Shown here: in pieces, positions 44,594 to 53,165 of the stretch | Position numbering within the stretch: position 1 is the stretch's first letter | How the letters are laid out: each line of letters starts with the position of its first letter | DNA from: Mesoterricola sediminis | GTDB lineage: Bacteria; Acidobacteriota; Holophagae; Holophagales; Holophagaceae | Direction: 5' to 3' | NCBI RefSeq assembly: GCF_030295425.1 | Contig: NZ_AP027081.1 | Location: 744,001 to 808,000, forward strand | Length of the DNA: 64,000 nt | Translations under genes and position numbers: made by a program | The notes under the pieces: model-generated | Told to the model about the DNA's origin: nothing | Databases searched by the model: none | The model's input: the letters and a program-made list of their open reading frames with translations, nothing else

Positions 44594-46042
44594 ATGCGAT
44601 TCCCCCTGTCCGCGGCCCACCTGACCGGTCTGGCCGCCTTCCAGCTGGCGCTCGGCCTCTTGTTCGTTGATCCGCGCCTGGCGGCGATCCCGCTGGCCGC
44701 CTTCGTCCTCCTCACGCTCCTCGCGCCCCTCTTTCCCGCCTTCCCGTACTTCCTGCCCATCGTCACCCACGGCGACCGGCGGCGGCCCCGGGTGGCCCTC
44801 AGCTTCGACGACGGGCCCGATCCCGAGGTGACCCCCCGCGTTCTCGACCTGCTGGACGAGGCCGGCGTCAAGGCGGTGTTCTTCATGGTGGCCCGGAAGG
44901 CCGAGGCCCACCCGGACCTGGTGCGCGAGGTGCTGGCCCGGGGGCACGCCGTGGGCAACCACAGCCTGCGCCACGACACCCTCCTCATGCTCAAGGGGCC
45001 CCGGGCCCTGCGGGCGGACATCGTCGAATCCCAGGCCGTCTTCCGGCGCCTGGGGGTCGTGCCCCGGGCCTTCCGGCCCCCCGTCGGCATCACGAACCCC
45101 GACCTCTGGAACGTGCTCCTGGACGAGGGTCTCTTCTGCATGAACTTCAGCTGCCGGGCCGGTGACCTGGGCAACCGCCGCGTCCAGGGCCTTGCCGCCC
45201 GCATCCTGGGCCGGGTGCGCCCCGGGGACCTCCTCCTCCTCCACGACGGCCGGCCCCCGCGCCTGGACGTCGACCAGCTGCTGGGCGAGCTGAGGGCGCT
45301 CCTGCAGGGGCTGCGGGCCCGGAACCTGGAGCTCGTGCCTCCCGGCGTCCTGGTCGGGCGGGAGCTCATGGCCCGCGCCGAAGGGGCCGGCATCGCCGAG
45401 CGCTTCTACGACGATCTGGCCGAGGGCTACGACGCCGAGCAGTTCGAGAGTCCCGTCGCCCGGTCCCGCACCCTGGAGCAGCGCCTCTTCCGGGCCCACT
45501 GGCCCCGCCTCTCCCTGGGCGCGGGCCGGGTGCTGGAGGTGGGCGCGGGCACGGGCATCTTCACCCTGGAGATCGCCGCGGCCTGCCGGGAAGTGCACGC
45601 CCTGGACCTGTCGGAGCGCATGCTCGAGCAGCTTCGCCGCAAGGCGGAGCGGGCCGGCCTGTCCAACATCGTGACCCGCCAGGGCGACGCGGAGCGCCTG
45701 CCCCTGGAGGGCCCCTATTCCGTCCTGTGCGCCTTCCTCGCCTTCGAGTATTTCCACGACCTGCCCGGCTTCCTCAAGCGGGTGGGCCCCCACATGGAGC
45801 CGGGGGCGCGCCTGTACTTCTGCACGGCCAGGCGCTCCTTCTTCCGGTTCTGGACCCAGGTGGGCAACGCCATGCGCCAGGGCATCTGGCTGCGGGCCCG
45901 GAGCCGCCGGGAGGTGGAGGCCATGCTGCGCGAGGCGGGCATCGAGGTGGTGCGGATCGAAGGGCACCTGCTCAAGGTGGCGGGCCTGGGCGGCATGCTG
46001 CTGGAGGTGGAGGGCCGCTGGCCGGAGACGCCCCGTGCCTGA
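44594..46042 (+). CDS. polysaccharide deacetylase-methyltransferase fusion
   Basis: A 482-residue fusion. Two hydrophobic segments (residues 8-57) anchor a NodB-like deacetylase domain: D72-D73 in SFDDGPDP, H123 and H127 in GNHSLRH, RPPVGI, and LLLLHDG. From about 268 a class I SAM methyltransferase follows (ERFYDDLAEGYD; motif I VLEVGAGTG at 313-321; ALDLSERML). No obvious Shine-Dalgarno precedes the ATG. It overlaps the GT2 gene by 8 bases. It probably tailors a sugar or aryl group of the cluster product. Confidence 0.9.
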   Translation: MRFPLSAAHLTGLAAFQLALGLLFVDPRLAAIPLAAFVLLTLLAPLFPAFPYFLPIVTHGDRRRPRVALSFDDGPDPEVTPRVLDLLDEAGVKAVFFMVARKAEAHPDLVREVLARGHAVGNHSLRHDTLLMLKGPRALRADIVESQAVFRRLGVVPRAFRPPVGITNPDLWNVLLDEGLFCMNFSCRAGDLGNRRVQGLAARILGRVRPGDLLLLHDGRPPRLDVDQLLGELRALLQGLRARNLELVPPGVLVGRELMARAEGAGIAERFYDDLAEGYDAEQFESPVARSRTLEQRLFRAHWPRLSLGAGRVLEVGAGTGIFTLEIAAACREVHALDLSERMLEQLRRKAERAGLSNIVTRQGDAERLPLEGPYSVLCAFLAFEYFHDLPGFLKRVGPHMEPGARLYFCTARRSFFRFWTQVGNAMRQGIWLRARSRREVEAMLREAGIEVVRIEGHLLKVAGLGGMLLEVEGRWPETPRA

Positions 46043-46796
46043 GGCGCCCCGGGTCCTGGCCGTCGTGCCCGTGTACAACCATGCGGCCACCCTGCCGGGT
46101 GTCGTCCAGGGCCTCCTGGCGCAGGACCTGGACGTGCTCGTCGTGGACGACGGCAGCACCGACGATCCCCTGGCGTCCCTCGGGGGGCTGCCCCTGCGTT
46201 CGCTCCGCCTCGACCCCAACCAGGGCAAGGGCGCCGCGCTCCTGGCCGCCGCCCGGTGGGCCCAGGCGGAGGGCTACGACCTCCTCCTGACCCTGGACGC
46301 GGACGGCCAGCACCTCCCCGCCGATGCGCCCCGCCTCCTCGCCGAAGCCCGGGCCCACTGGCCGGCCCTCGTGGTGGGGAACCGGGCCATGGAGGACGAG
46401 CACGTGCCCTGGTCCAGCCGGTTCGGGCGGGCCTTCTCCAATGGGTGGGTGCGCCTGGAGTGCGGCCGGCGCCTGGGGGACACCCAGAGCGGGTTCCGGG
46501 CCTATCCCGTCGCGTTCCTCGTCCGCACGCCCTTCCTGACCCGCCGCTACACCTTCGAGGTGGAGGTGCTCGTGAAGGCGGCCTGGGCGGGCCTTCCCAT
46601 CCGGGACGTCCCCGTGCGGGTGATCTACCCGCCGGCCGGCGAGCGGATCTCCCATTTCCGGGCCTTCCGGGACAACGCCCGGCTCACCGCCCTCCACACC
46701 TGGCTGGTGACGTGCCGTCTGTGGGCGCTGGCGACGGGCCGGTCCTACTTGGGCAGGAGGGCCACGACCTCGGCGAAGGAGAAGGACTCGGCGTAG
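46035..46796 (+). CDS. family 2 glycosyltransferase
   Basis: A 253-residue GT-A glycosyltransferase resembling dolichol-phosphate-mannose synthase-like enzymes: VVPVYNHAATLP, VVDDGSTDD, the metal motif in LTLDADGQHLP, and GDTQSGFRAYP. The start is GTG at 46035, overlapping the upstream gene. The last 17 codons overlap the ankyrin gene on the other strand. Similar GT2 enzymes occur in aryl polyene clusters. Confidence 0.88.
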   Translation: MPEAPRVLAVVPVYNHAATLPGVVQGLLAQDLDVLVVDDGSTDDPLASLGGLPLRSLRLDPNQGKGAALLAAARWAQAEGYDLLLTLDADGQHLPADAPRLLAEARAHWPALVVGNRAMEDEHVPWSSRFGRAFSNGWVRLECGRRLGDTQSGFRAYPVAFLVRTPFLTRRYTFEVEVLVKAAWAGLPIRDVPVRVIYPPAGERISHFRAFRDNARLTALHTWLVTCRLWALATGRSYLGRRATTSAKEKDSA

Positions 46797-47191
46797 TCCC
46801 GGGCGGTCTGGCCCTTGGAATCCTTGAGCGCCGGATCGGCCTTGTGGTCGAGCAGGGCCTTCACGATCTTCGCGTGGCCGTAGTACGCGGCGAGGATGAG
46901 GGGGGACGTGCCGGGCTGGTAGCGGCCGTACGACTTGATGGTGAGGAGGTTGGGATCGGCGCCCCGCTCCAGGAGGAGGACCGCGGCCTTCTCCTGGCCG
47001 TAGTAGCAGGCCCAGAGCAGGGGGGTCCAGCCCCACTTGTCGATGTCGTTCACCTTCTCGCCCGCTTCCATGAGCTGGGTCATCTGGGCGATGTTGCCGT
47101 CCAGGGCCGCGCGGGAGAGTTTCGTGCCACCCTGCAGCGCCGGGGCGCAGAGGACCATGGTCAAAGCGGGGACGAGGACGCGGAGGTTCAT
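46745..47191 (-). CDS. exported ankyrin-repeat protein
   Basis: A 148-residue protein with a signal peptide (MNLRVLVPALTMVLCAPALQG) and about three ankyrin repeats (GWTPLLWACYYGQEKAAVLLLERGAD is one; TSPLILAAYYGHAKIVKALLDHKAD the next). It should act by binding another periplasmic protein. Its 3' end overlaps the GT2 gene by 52 bases, tail to tail. Confidence 0.85.
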   Translation of the reverse strand: MNLRVLVPALTMVLCAPALQGGTKLSRAALDGNIAQMTQLMEAGEKVNDIDKWGWTPLLWACYYGQEKAAVLLLERGADPNLLTIKSYGRYQPGTSPLILAAYYGHAKIVKALLDHKADPALKDSKGQTARDYAESFSFAEVVALLPK

Positions 47192-47211
47192 GTTTTATCC
47201 TGGGAAGGCCC

Positions 47212-47484
47212 TCAGCATAGCAGGCCTTCGCGCCGCTGGTTCACCCAGGCCGCCAGATTCGCGGCCGTGTCCAGCCGCCCCTGGAAGGGGCCCGCCTCCC
47301 CGATCTCCACCCCGTACCGCGCCCGCAGGGCGATGCTCAGCTCCAGGGCATCGATGGAATCGAGCCCCAGGCCCCCCTGGAAGAGGGGCTGGGCGTCGCC
47401 GATGGCCTCCGGCGTCAGGTCCTCCAGGCCGAGGGACTGGATGACGAGGCACTTGATCTCATGGGGCGTGACGGGGGGCATCAT
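47212..47484 (-). CDS. acyl carrier protein
   Basis: A 90-residue ACP with the Ser in LGLDSIDALELS. It overlaps the PlsC-like acyltransferase by 26 bases, indicating tight coupling. This fourth ACP at the edge of the cluster may serve lipid transfer rather than chain extension. Confidence 0.92.
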   Translation of the reverse strand: MMPPVTPHEIKCLVIQSLGLEDLTPEAIGDAQPLFQGGLGLDSIDALELSIALRARYGVEIGEAGPFQGRLDTAANLAAWVNQRREGLLC

Positions 47485-48259
47485 GCGGAGCCTGCTGGAA
47501 GAGGCCCTCGAGGGCCTGGGTGAGCCGGCGGGACCTCCGGCCCAGGGGGTCCCCCGCGGGGAGGCCCTCCGGGCGCGGCAGGGCCCGCGCGCTGCGGATG
47601 CGGAAGACGACCGTCTCCGCCGGGATGTGGTACCACCGGTGCCCCTTGGCCAGGAGGGGCGGGTCGGCGGTGATGTGGAAGGCGAAGATGGGGGCGCCCG
47701 AGGCCAGGGCCAGATGGGCCGAACCCCGGTGGAACCGCCGCCGCTGCCCCGGGAGCGTGCGGGTGCCGTCCGGGAAGATGATGAGGGTCTTGCCGGCGGC
47801 GAGGGCGGCCTGCCCCGAGGCCAGCGTCCGCTCGGGATCGATGTTGGGGATGAACCCCGCGCTGCGCACGAGGGGCCCGAAGAAGGGATTGCGCCAGACC
47901 CCCTCCTTGACCACGCAGATGGCGCCCGGCAGCAGGGCGATGAGGATGACGATGTCCAGGTACGAGGGGTGGTCGGCCAGGACGAGGGACCCCCCCAGGG
48001 CCTCCATGCCAGGCAGGTCCTCCGCCTCCACCCGCAGGATGCCCGACCCCTCCAGTCCCAGGACGAAGCCCCGGAAGAACCGGCTGATCATCCGGGCGGA
48101 GCGGGCCTGGGCGGCGGCGGGGTCCCCCCGCCGGAGGGCCAGGAAGGGCAGGACGAGGAAGGAGGCCAGGGCGCCCCCGATGGCCAGCAGGGCGAACAAG
48201 GCTCCGCTCACGAGGATCTTCAGCCATCTCCTGAGGGTGCGCGACATCCGTGGTTCCAT
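47459..48259 (-). CDS. PlsC-like 1-acylglycerol-phosphate acyltransferase family protein
   Basis: A 266-residue membrane acyltransferase. Motif I HxxxxD is in LADHPSYLD and motif III is in IFPDGTRTL. The N-terminus has one long hydrophobic segment (ILVSGALFALLAIGGALASFLVLPF). Met5 (48247) is an alternative start. With its ACP it may acylate the pigment, giving two acyltransferases in the cluster. Ordinary phospholipid synthesis is the alternative. Confidence 0.88.
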   Translation of the reverse strand: MEPRMSRTLRRWLKILVSGALFALLAIGGALASFLVLPFLALRRGDPAAAQARSARMISRFFRGFVLGLEGSGILRVEAEDLPGMEALGGSLVLADHPSYLDIVILIALLPGAICVVKEGVWRNPFFGPLVRSAGFIPNIDPERTLASGQAALAAGKTLIIFPDGTRTLPGQRRRFHRGSAHLALASGAPIFAFHITADPPLLAKGHRWYHIPAETVVFRIRSARALPRPEGLPAGDPLGRRSRRLTQALEGLFQQAPHDAPRHAP

Positions 48260-48366
48260 CCAGCCGGGGTGAAGGCCCAGTATGCCGGAAACCCGATCCC
48301 CCGGGAGGTGGGGGCGGACGGATGGCCCGCGGGGACCGGAGCATGCATAATGGGCCGGAGGTGCCC

Positions 48367-48654
48367 ATGCTCCGCCCCCTGCTCCTGGCGCTGGTCGTGT
48401 CCTTCCCGCCCGTCGCGGCCGAGGAAGGGGTCAAGGATGGGCTCAAGACCGCCGGCCGGGAGGTGGGTCACGCCTTCCGGGACGGCGGCAAGCAGGTGGG
48501 TCACGCGGCCCGGGACGGGGCCAAGGCCGTCGGCCGGGGGGCCAAGAAGGCCGGGAAAGCCGTCGGTCACGCGGCCAAGAAGGTGGGCCAGGGCTTCAAG
48601 GAGGGCGGCAAGGCCGTCGGCAAAGGCGTCAAGGATGCGGTGAAGGGGGATTGA
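48367..48654 (+). CDS. small exported Lys/Gly-rich repeat protein
   Basis: A 95-residue protein. A signal peptide (MLRPLLLALVVSFPPVAA) is followed by six or seven imperfect 11-residue repeats of the type GxxVGHAxKDGxK. The mature form is very basic and helical, like amphipathic LEA-type or apolipoprotein-like repeats. The start at 48367 is preferred to 48250 for the signal peptide. Its 3' end overlaps the acetyltransferase gene by 26 bases. Function unknown. Confidence 0.7.
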   Translation: MLRPLLLALVVSFPPVAAEEGVKDGLKTAGREVGHAFRDGGKQVGHAARDGAKAVGRGAKKAGKAVGHAAKKVGQGFKEGGKAVGKGVKDAVKGD

Positions 48655-49390
48655 GGGGGGCGCCCTCGGCCCAGGGCGACAGGCGCTCGCCCAGGGTTCC
48701 GATCGTACGGAAGCCCATGCGGGCGTACACCGGGACGCCCATGCGGGAGCCATAGAGGGCCAGGCGTTCCAGGCCCCAGGCCTGGGCCCGGGCCACGCAG
48801 GCCCCGACGGCCGCCGCGGCCAGGCCCCGGCCCCGATAGGCCGGCAGGGTGGCCACGTTGTGGACGCCGCCCGTGCCTTCACCCGGAGTGACGAGGGCCG
48901 TCGCGACCGGTGCGCCGTCCATCCACACCAGGTAGGCCACCGAACCCACCCGGCGCAGGAGGGGCCGCCACACCGCCGCTTCCGCCGCCGCCCCCGCCCC
49001 GAAGATCTCCCCCGTGAGGGCGGACCAGGCGGCCAGATCCTCCGGCCCGGCCTCCGCGACCCGGGCGCCCGCGGGGGGGGGCGGGACCGCCGCCCCGGCC
49101 AGATCCAGCACCATCTCCCGCGTGGCCTCCACCCGCACGTAGCCGGCGCCGGCGAGGGGGCCGGGGTCCGCGTCCGCCGGCAGGTACCACCGGTGCTGCC
49201 GGTCCCCGAAGAAGGTCCAGGCCCGGGCCAGGCTTTCGGGCGAGGGCAGCCCCCAGGCCAGGTTGAGGACCGGCGCCGGCACGGGGGTGCGGATGGCCTG
49301 GAGGGCCGGCGTCTCCAGCACCGCCCACCCCGGTTCATCCTCGACCCGGCGCGCGGCCCAGAGCAGGTTGGCCTCGAGGGGACTGTCCAT
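48629..49390 (-). CDS. GNAT-family acetyltransferase
   Basis: A 253-residue protein whose C-terminal half is a GNAT fold: VHNVATLPAYRGRGLAAAAVGACV carries the acetyl-CoA motif, and YARMGFRTIG is the usual end. The N-terminal half resembles a second degenerate GNAT domain. The start at 49390 has GGAGG six bases upstream, better than 49402 or 49489. Substrate unknown. Confidence 0.87.
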   Translation of the reverse strand: MDSPLEANLLWAARRVEDEPGWAVLETPALQAIRTPVPAPVLNLAWGLPSPESLARAWTFFGDRQHRWYLPADADPGPLAGAGYVRVEATREMVLDLAGAAVPPPPAGARVAEAGPEDLAAWSALTGEIFGAGAAAEAAVWRPLLRRVGSVAYLVWMDGAPVATALVTPGEGTGGVHNVATLPAYRGRGLAAAAVGACVARAQAWGLERLALYGSRMGVPVYARMGFRTIGTLGERLSPWAEGAPLNPPSPHP

Positions 49391-49457
49391 GGCTTCCTCC
49401 ATGCCAGCCTTGGATGGCGCCAGGGGGCAGGGGGGTTCCTCGGTGGAGCGGGGCCCC

Positions 49458-50090
49458 TCAGCCCTGGAAAGCCGCCTCCAGGAGGCCATCCAGGACGGCC
49501 AGGGAAGCGGGATCCAGGAGGCCGTGGTCGTCGTCCACCACGCGCAGGTCGGCGCCGGGGTTGGCCGCGACGAAGGCCTCGCTCTCCGCCAGGGGCACGG
49601 CCTCGTCCCGCCGGCCGTGCAGGATGGCCACGGGCACGGACAGGTGCCAGGTGCGATCGTCCCTCCAGGCGGGTAGATCCTCCAGCAGGTCCCGCTGGAG
49701 CACCGTCCAGGCGTTGCGGGCGTAGTGGAAGGTGGGCATGGTGCCCCGCCGCCGGTAGCCGGCCCAGCGGGGCCCCGCGAGGCGGCGCAGGGAGAAGCCG
49801 AAGGCCGGGGCCAGGAGGATGAGGCCCCGCAGGGCCGTTCCCCGGTGGGCCACGGCGGCGGCCACCAGGCCGCCCAGGCTGCTGCCCACCACCACGGCCG
49901 GGGGCAGGCCAGCCAGCAGCGTCTCCACCGCCTCCACCTGAGCCGTCACCGTCAGGTGCTCGAAATCCGGCAGGTTCAGGTCGGGGGCGTGGAAGGGGAG
50001 GCCCCGCGCCTCGGCCCACCGGCGGCAGTGGGTGCCCTTGCTGCCGCCGGGGCCGGACGCGAAGCCGTGCAGGTATACGAGGGGGGTCAC
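49458..50090 (-). CDS. YqiA/UPF0227-like esterase
   Basis: A 210-residue alpha/beta hydrolase: YLHGFASGPGGSKG, nucleophile in VVGSSLGGLVA, acid in GRRDEAVP and His in DDDHGL. The start is GTG at 50090, overlapping the fabD stop (GTGA). Translational coupling with fabD suggests constant low expression; the substrate is unknown. Confidence 0.87.
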   Translation of the reverse strand: MTPLVYLHGFASGPGGSKGTHCRRWAEARGLPFHAPDLNLPDFEHLTVTAQVEAVETLLAGLPPAVVVGSSLGGLVAAAVAHRGTALRGLILLAPAFGFSLRRLAGPRWAGYRRRGTMPTFHYARNAWTVLQRDLLEDLPAWRDDRTWHLSVPVAILHGRRDEAVPLAESEAFVAANPGADLRVVDDDHGLLDPASLAVLDGLLEAAFQG

Positions 50091-51025
50091 GCCAGGGCGG
50101 CCAGGTCCTCGGGACCGCCGATGGAGAAGGCGGCCACCTCGAGGCCCGCTTCCTTGGCCTGGCGCTTCACCAGGCCGCTCAGGACCTTGCCGGGGCCGAG
50201 CTCGTAGAAGGTCGTCACGCCCTGCTGCAGCAGGAGGGCCGTGAGGGCCTCCCAGCGCACGGCGCCGGGGATCTGGCGGACCAGCCCGTCCCGCAGGGCC
50301 TCGGGCTCGCTCACGAGGGCGGCGTCCACGTTGTTGGCCAGGGGGCAAACGGGCTTCGCGAAGGCCAGGGCGGCCAGCACGGGGGCCATGGCGGCCTGGG
50401 CGGGCTCCATGAGGGGGCTGTGGAAGGGGGCGCTCACGGGGAGCTTCATCATCTTGCGCACGCCCCGGGCCTTGAGCAGCTCGATGGCGGCGTCCACGCC
50501 CTCCACGTGGCCGGCGATCACGATCTGGCCGGGGCCGTTGAAGTTGGCCGGCACGGCCACCTTGCCCGTCTGGCTTTGGGCCTGGGCGCAGGCGGCCTCC
50601 ACGTCGGCCGCGGCGGCGCCCAGGATGGCGGCCATGGCCCCCACGCCCACGGGCACGGCGGTCTGCATGGCCTGGCCCCGCTCGCGCACGGTGCGCACGG
50701 CGTCGGCGAAGGTGAGGGCGCCGCTGGCCACCAGGGCGCTGTACTCGCCCAGGCTGTGCCCGGCGACGAAGTCGGGCCGGGGCAGGCGGTCGCCGTAGGC
50801 GCGCACCACCATGGTGCTGTGGGTGAGGATGGCGGGCTGGGTGTGCTCGGTGAGCTTGAGCACCTCCTCCGGGCCCTGGGCCATGACCGTGGAGAGGGTG
50901 AAGCCGAGGGCCTCGTCGGCCTCCCGGAGGACGGCCTTGGCGGCGGGTTCGGCCTCGGCGAGGGCCATGCCCATGCCCACGGCCTGGGAGCCCTGCCCGG
51001 GGAACAACCACGCGGTCTTGCTCAT
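50087..51025 (-). CDS. fabD: malonyl-CoA-ACP transacylase
   Basis: A 312-residue FabD. The family motif FPGQGSQ is at residues 8-14, the nucleophile S91 in GHSLGEYSAL, and the His in APFHSPLM. It supplies malonyl-ACP for fatty acids and, by inference, for the polyene cluster, which has no transacylase of its own. The start at 51025 has AGGAGG upstream. It follows tsf after a strong hairpin. Confidence 0.97.
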   Translation of the reverse strand: MSKTAWLFPGQGSQAVGMGMALAEAEPAAKAVLREADEALGFTLSTVMAQGPEEVLKLTEHTQPAILTHSTMVVRAYGDRLPRPDFVAGHSLGEYSALVASGALTFADAVRTVRERGQAMQTAVPVGVGAMAAILGAAAADVEAACAQAQSQTGKVAVPANFNGPGQIVIAGHVEGVDAAIELLKARGVRKMMKLPVSAPFHSPLMEPAQAAMAPVLAALAFAKPVCPLANNVDAALVSEPEALRDGLVRQIPGAVRWEALTALLLQQGVTTFYELGPGKVLSGLVKRQAKEAGLEVAAFSIGGPEDLAALA

Positions 51026-51040
51026 GTATGCCTCCTGAAT

Positions 51041-51073
51041 GAACGAGGGCGGCCCAGGGCCGCCCTCTCGTTC
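51041..51073 (-). terminator. hairpin between tsf and fabD
   Basis: A 9-bp stem (gagggcggc/gccgccctc) with a 5-base loop, extended by an outer gaac/gttc pairing across a 2-base bulge. It lies just after the tsf stop. No U-run follows on the minus strand, so it may attenuate rather than end transcription. Confidence 0.55.
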
Positions 51074-51095
51074 GTACCGTTTCGTGCTGGAATCC

Positions 51096-51761
51096 CTACT
51101 GCTGGGCGGCGGCGGCCTGGGCGGCCACTTCCGCGGCGAAGTCATCCTTGCGCTTCTCGAGGCCCTCGCCGAGGACGTACTTGGTGAAGCGGCGGATGCT
51201 GAGCTTCTCGCCGATCTCGGCGGTCTTGGTGGCCAGGTGCTGGGCGACGGTCACATCGCCGTTCATGATGAACTTCTGCTCGAGCAGGCAGACCTCTTCG
51301 AAGATCTTGTTCATCTTGCCTTCGACGATCTTCTCGACGACGGCGGCGGGCTTGCCGGTGGCCTGGGCCTGGGCGGTGGCGATCTCCTTTTCCTTGGCCA
51401 GGAAATCGGCGGTCACCTCGTCCTTGCCGACGAACTGGGGCGCGGGGTCGTGGGCCGCCACGTGCATGGCGATCTCGCGGACCAGGCGCTGGAAGTTCTC
51501 GGTGCGGGCCACGAAGTCGGTCTCGCAGTTCAGCTCGATCAGCACGCCGACGCGGCCGCCGGGGTGGATGTAGGCTTCGACGATGCCTTCGGCGGCGATG
51601 CGGCCGGCCTTGGCGGCGGAGGCGGCGAGGCCCTTCTTGCGAAGGTAGTCGATGGCCTTCTCCATGTCGCCGCCGTTCTCCTCGAGGGCCTTCTTGCAGT
51701 CCATCATGCCGAGACCGGTCTTGTCGCGGAGGGCCTTCACGTCCTGGGCGGTGTAGCTCAT
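51096..51761 (-). CDS. tsf: elongation factor Ts
   Basis: A 221-residue EF-Ts, the guanine nucleotide exchange factor for EF-Tu. The N-terminal UBA-like segment ([19 protein letters not shown]) and the TDFVART core motif ([15 protein letters not shown]) are clear. It is shorter than the E. coli protein (283), as in Thermus-type EF-Ts with a reduced second half. It follows rpsB, the usual order. Confidence 0.97.
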   Translation of the reverse strand: MSYTAQDVKALRDKTGLGMMDCKKALEENGGDMEKAIDYLRKKGLAASAAKAGRIAAEGIVEAYIHPGGRVGVLIELNCETDFVARTENFQRLVREIAMHVAAHDPAPQFVGKDEVTADFLAKEKEIATAQAQATGKPAAVVEKIVEGKMNKIFEEVCLLEQKFIMNGDVTVAQHLATKTAEIGEKLSIRRFTKYVLGEGLEKRKDDFAAEVAAQAAAAQQ

Positions 51762-51799
51762 AGGGGTACTCCTGTCAGTGAATGTCGTGGGAAGGACGA

Positions 51800-51838
51800 A
51801 GCGGTCAGGGGCCTGGCCGGAGCCGGCGCCTGACCGCT
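51800..51838 (-). terminator. hairpin between rpsB and tsf
   Basis: A 10-bp inverted repeat (agcggtcagg/cctgaccgct) around a GC-rich 19-base inner loop, just after the rpsB stop on the minus strand. No U-run follows; it likely tunes read-through into tsf. Confidence 0.5.
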
Positions 51839-51849
51839 CTCCAGGAAGC

Positions 51850-52608
51850 CTAGGCTTCGGCGCCCTCGTTCATCTTCTCGGCCATCATGGCCTTCATCTG
51901 CTCGTTGTCGCCCTTGTCCTGGAAGGACTGGCGGCCCTCGAGGACGGAGTCGGCGACGCGCTCGGAGAAGAGCAGGATGGAGCGGATGGCGTCGTCGTTG
52001 GCGGGGATCACGTAGTCGATCTTGTCGGGGTCGCAGTTGGTGTCGACCAGGCCGACGATCTTGATGCCCAGCTTGGCGGCCTCGGTGATGGCGATGTCCT
52101 CGCGGTGGGGATCGATCACGAAGATGACGTCGGGCACGTTGCGCATGTCGCGGATGCCGGCGAAGCTGGCTTCCAGCTTGGCCTTGGCCCGGTTCAGGTT
52201 CAGGATCTCCTTCTTGGAGAGCTGGGCGGTGCGGGCGGGATCGTTCAGGGTCGCCTCGATGTCGCGCAGCTTGTCCAGGGACTTCTTGATGGTGGCAAAG
52301 TTGGTGAGCATGCCGCCCAGCCACCGGTTGTTCACGTAGAAGGCGCCGCAGCGCTGGGCCTGCTCGGCGATGAGCTCCTGGGCCTGGGGCTTGGTGGCGA
52401 CGAACAGGAAGGTCTTGCCCTCGCTGGCGGCCTTGGTCAGGAAGTTGGCGGCGGTGTTCCAGAGGCGCAGGGTCTTCTGGAGGTCGATGATGTAGATGCT
52501 GTTGCGCGCGCCGAAGATGTACTTCTTCATCTTGGGGTTCCAGCGCTTCGTCTGGTGCCCGAAGTGCACGCCGGCTTCGAGCAGTTCCTTCATCTGGATG
52601 GCAGCCAT
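51850..52608 (-). CDS. rpsB: 30S ribosomal protein S2
   Basis: A 252-residue S2 protein: [20 protein letters not shown] at the N-terminus, [12 protein letters not shown] and [11 protein letters not shown] inside, all family signatures. The start at 52608 has GGGAGG upstream; the open frame to 52704 lacks homology. Confidence 0.98.
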   Translation of the reverse strand: MAAIQMKELLEAGVHFGHQTKRWNPKMKKYIFGARNSIYIIDLQKTLRLWNTAANFLTKAASEGKTFLFVATKPQAQELIAEQAQRCGAFYVNNRWLGGMLTNFATIKKSLDKLRDIEATLNDPARTAQLSKKEILNLNRAKAKLEASFAGIRDMRNVPDVIFVIDPHREDIAITEAAKLGIKIVGLVDTNCDPDKIDYVIPANDDAIRSILLFSERVADSVLEGRQSFQDKGDNEQMKAMMAEKMNEGAEA

Positions 52609-52708
52609 GATGGCCTCCCTTGGAATGCGGCGGATGCCGCGGGGGATGAAAGGCGAAGGGGAGAACCTCCGCCCGGATCGGTCCCGGTGGGGACCCGTGA
52701 ACACACGA

Positions 52709-52731
52709 ACGGGGAGATCGAATCTCCCCGT
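52709..52731 (-). terminator. hairpin after rpsI
   Basis: A perfect 10-bp stem (acggggagat/atctccccgt) with a 3-base loop, 19 bases after the rpsI stop on the minus strand. No U-run follows. It separates the rplM-rpsI pair from rpsB. Confidence 0.6.
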
Positions 52732-52750
52732 CCCTGGAAGCTGAGAAAGA

Positions 52751-53143
52751 CTAGCGCTTCGAGAACTGGAAGCGGCGACGGGCGCCCATCTGACCGGGCT
52801 TCTTGCGCTCCTTCATGCGAGGATCGCGGGTCAGCAGGCCGGCCTGGCGGAGCAGGCTCTTGAGCTGGTCGTTGTAACCCAGGAGGGCGCGGGAGAGGCC
52901 CATGCGGATGGCGGAAGCCTGGCCGGCGGGGCCGCCGCCGTTGACCGTCACGACGAGGTCGAACTTCCCGTCGAGCTCGGCCATGACCAGGGGCTGGTGC
53001 ACGACCATGCGGAGCACGGCGTTGGGGAAGTAGTTCTCGAGGGTGCGGCCGTTCACGGTGACCTTGCCGGTGCCGGGGCGCAGGAAGACGCGGGCGGTGC
53101 AGCTCTTGCGGCGGCCGGTTCCGTAGTTCTGGGAAATCGCCAT
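52751..53143 (-). CDS. rpsI: 30S ribosomal protein S9
   Basis: A 130-residue S9 with the start [34 protein letters not shown] and the basic C-terminus [11 protein letters not shown] that reaches the decoding centre. It is 22 bases after rplM, the usual pair. Confidence 0.98.
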   Translation of the reverse strand: MAISQNYGTGRRKSCTARVFLRPGTGKVTVNGRTLENYFPNAVLRMVVHQPLVMAELDGKFDLVVTVNGGGPAGQASAIRMGLSRALLGYNDQLKSLLRQAGLLTRDPRMKERKKPGQMGARRRFQFSKR

Positions 53144-53165
53144 GGGGTGCCTCAGGAAATTCGGT

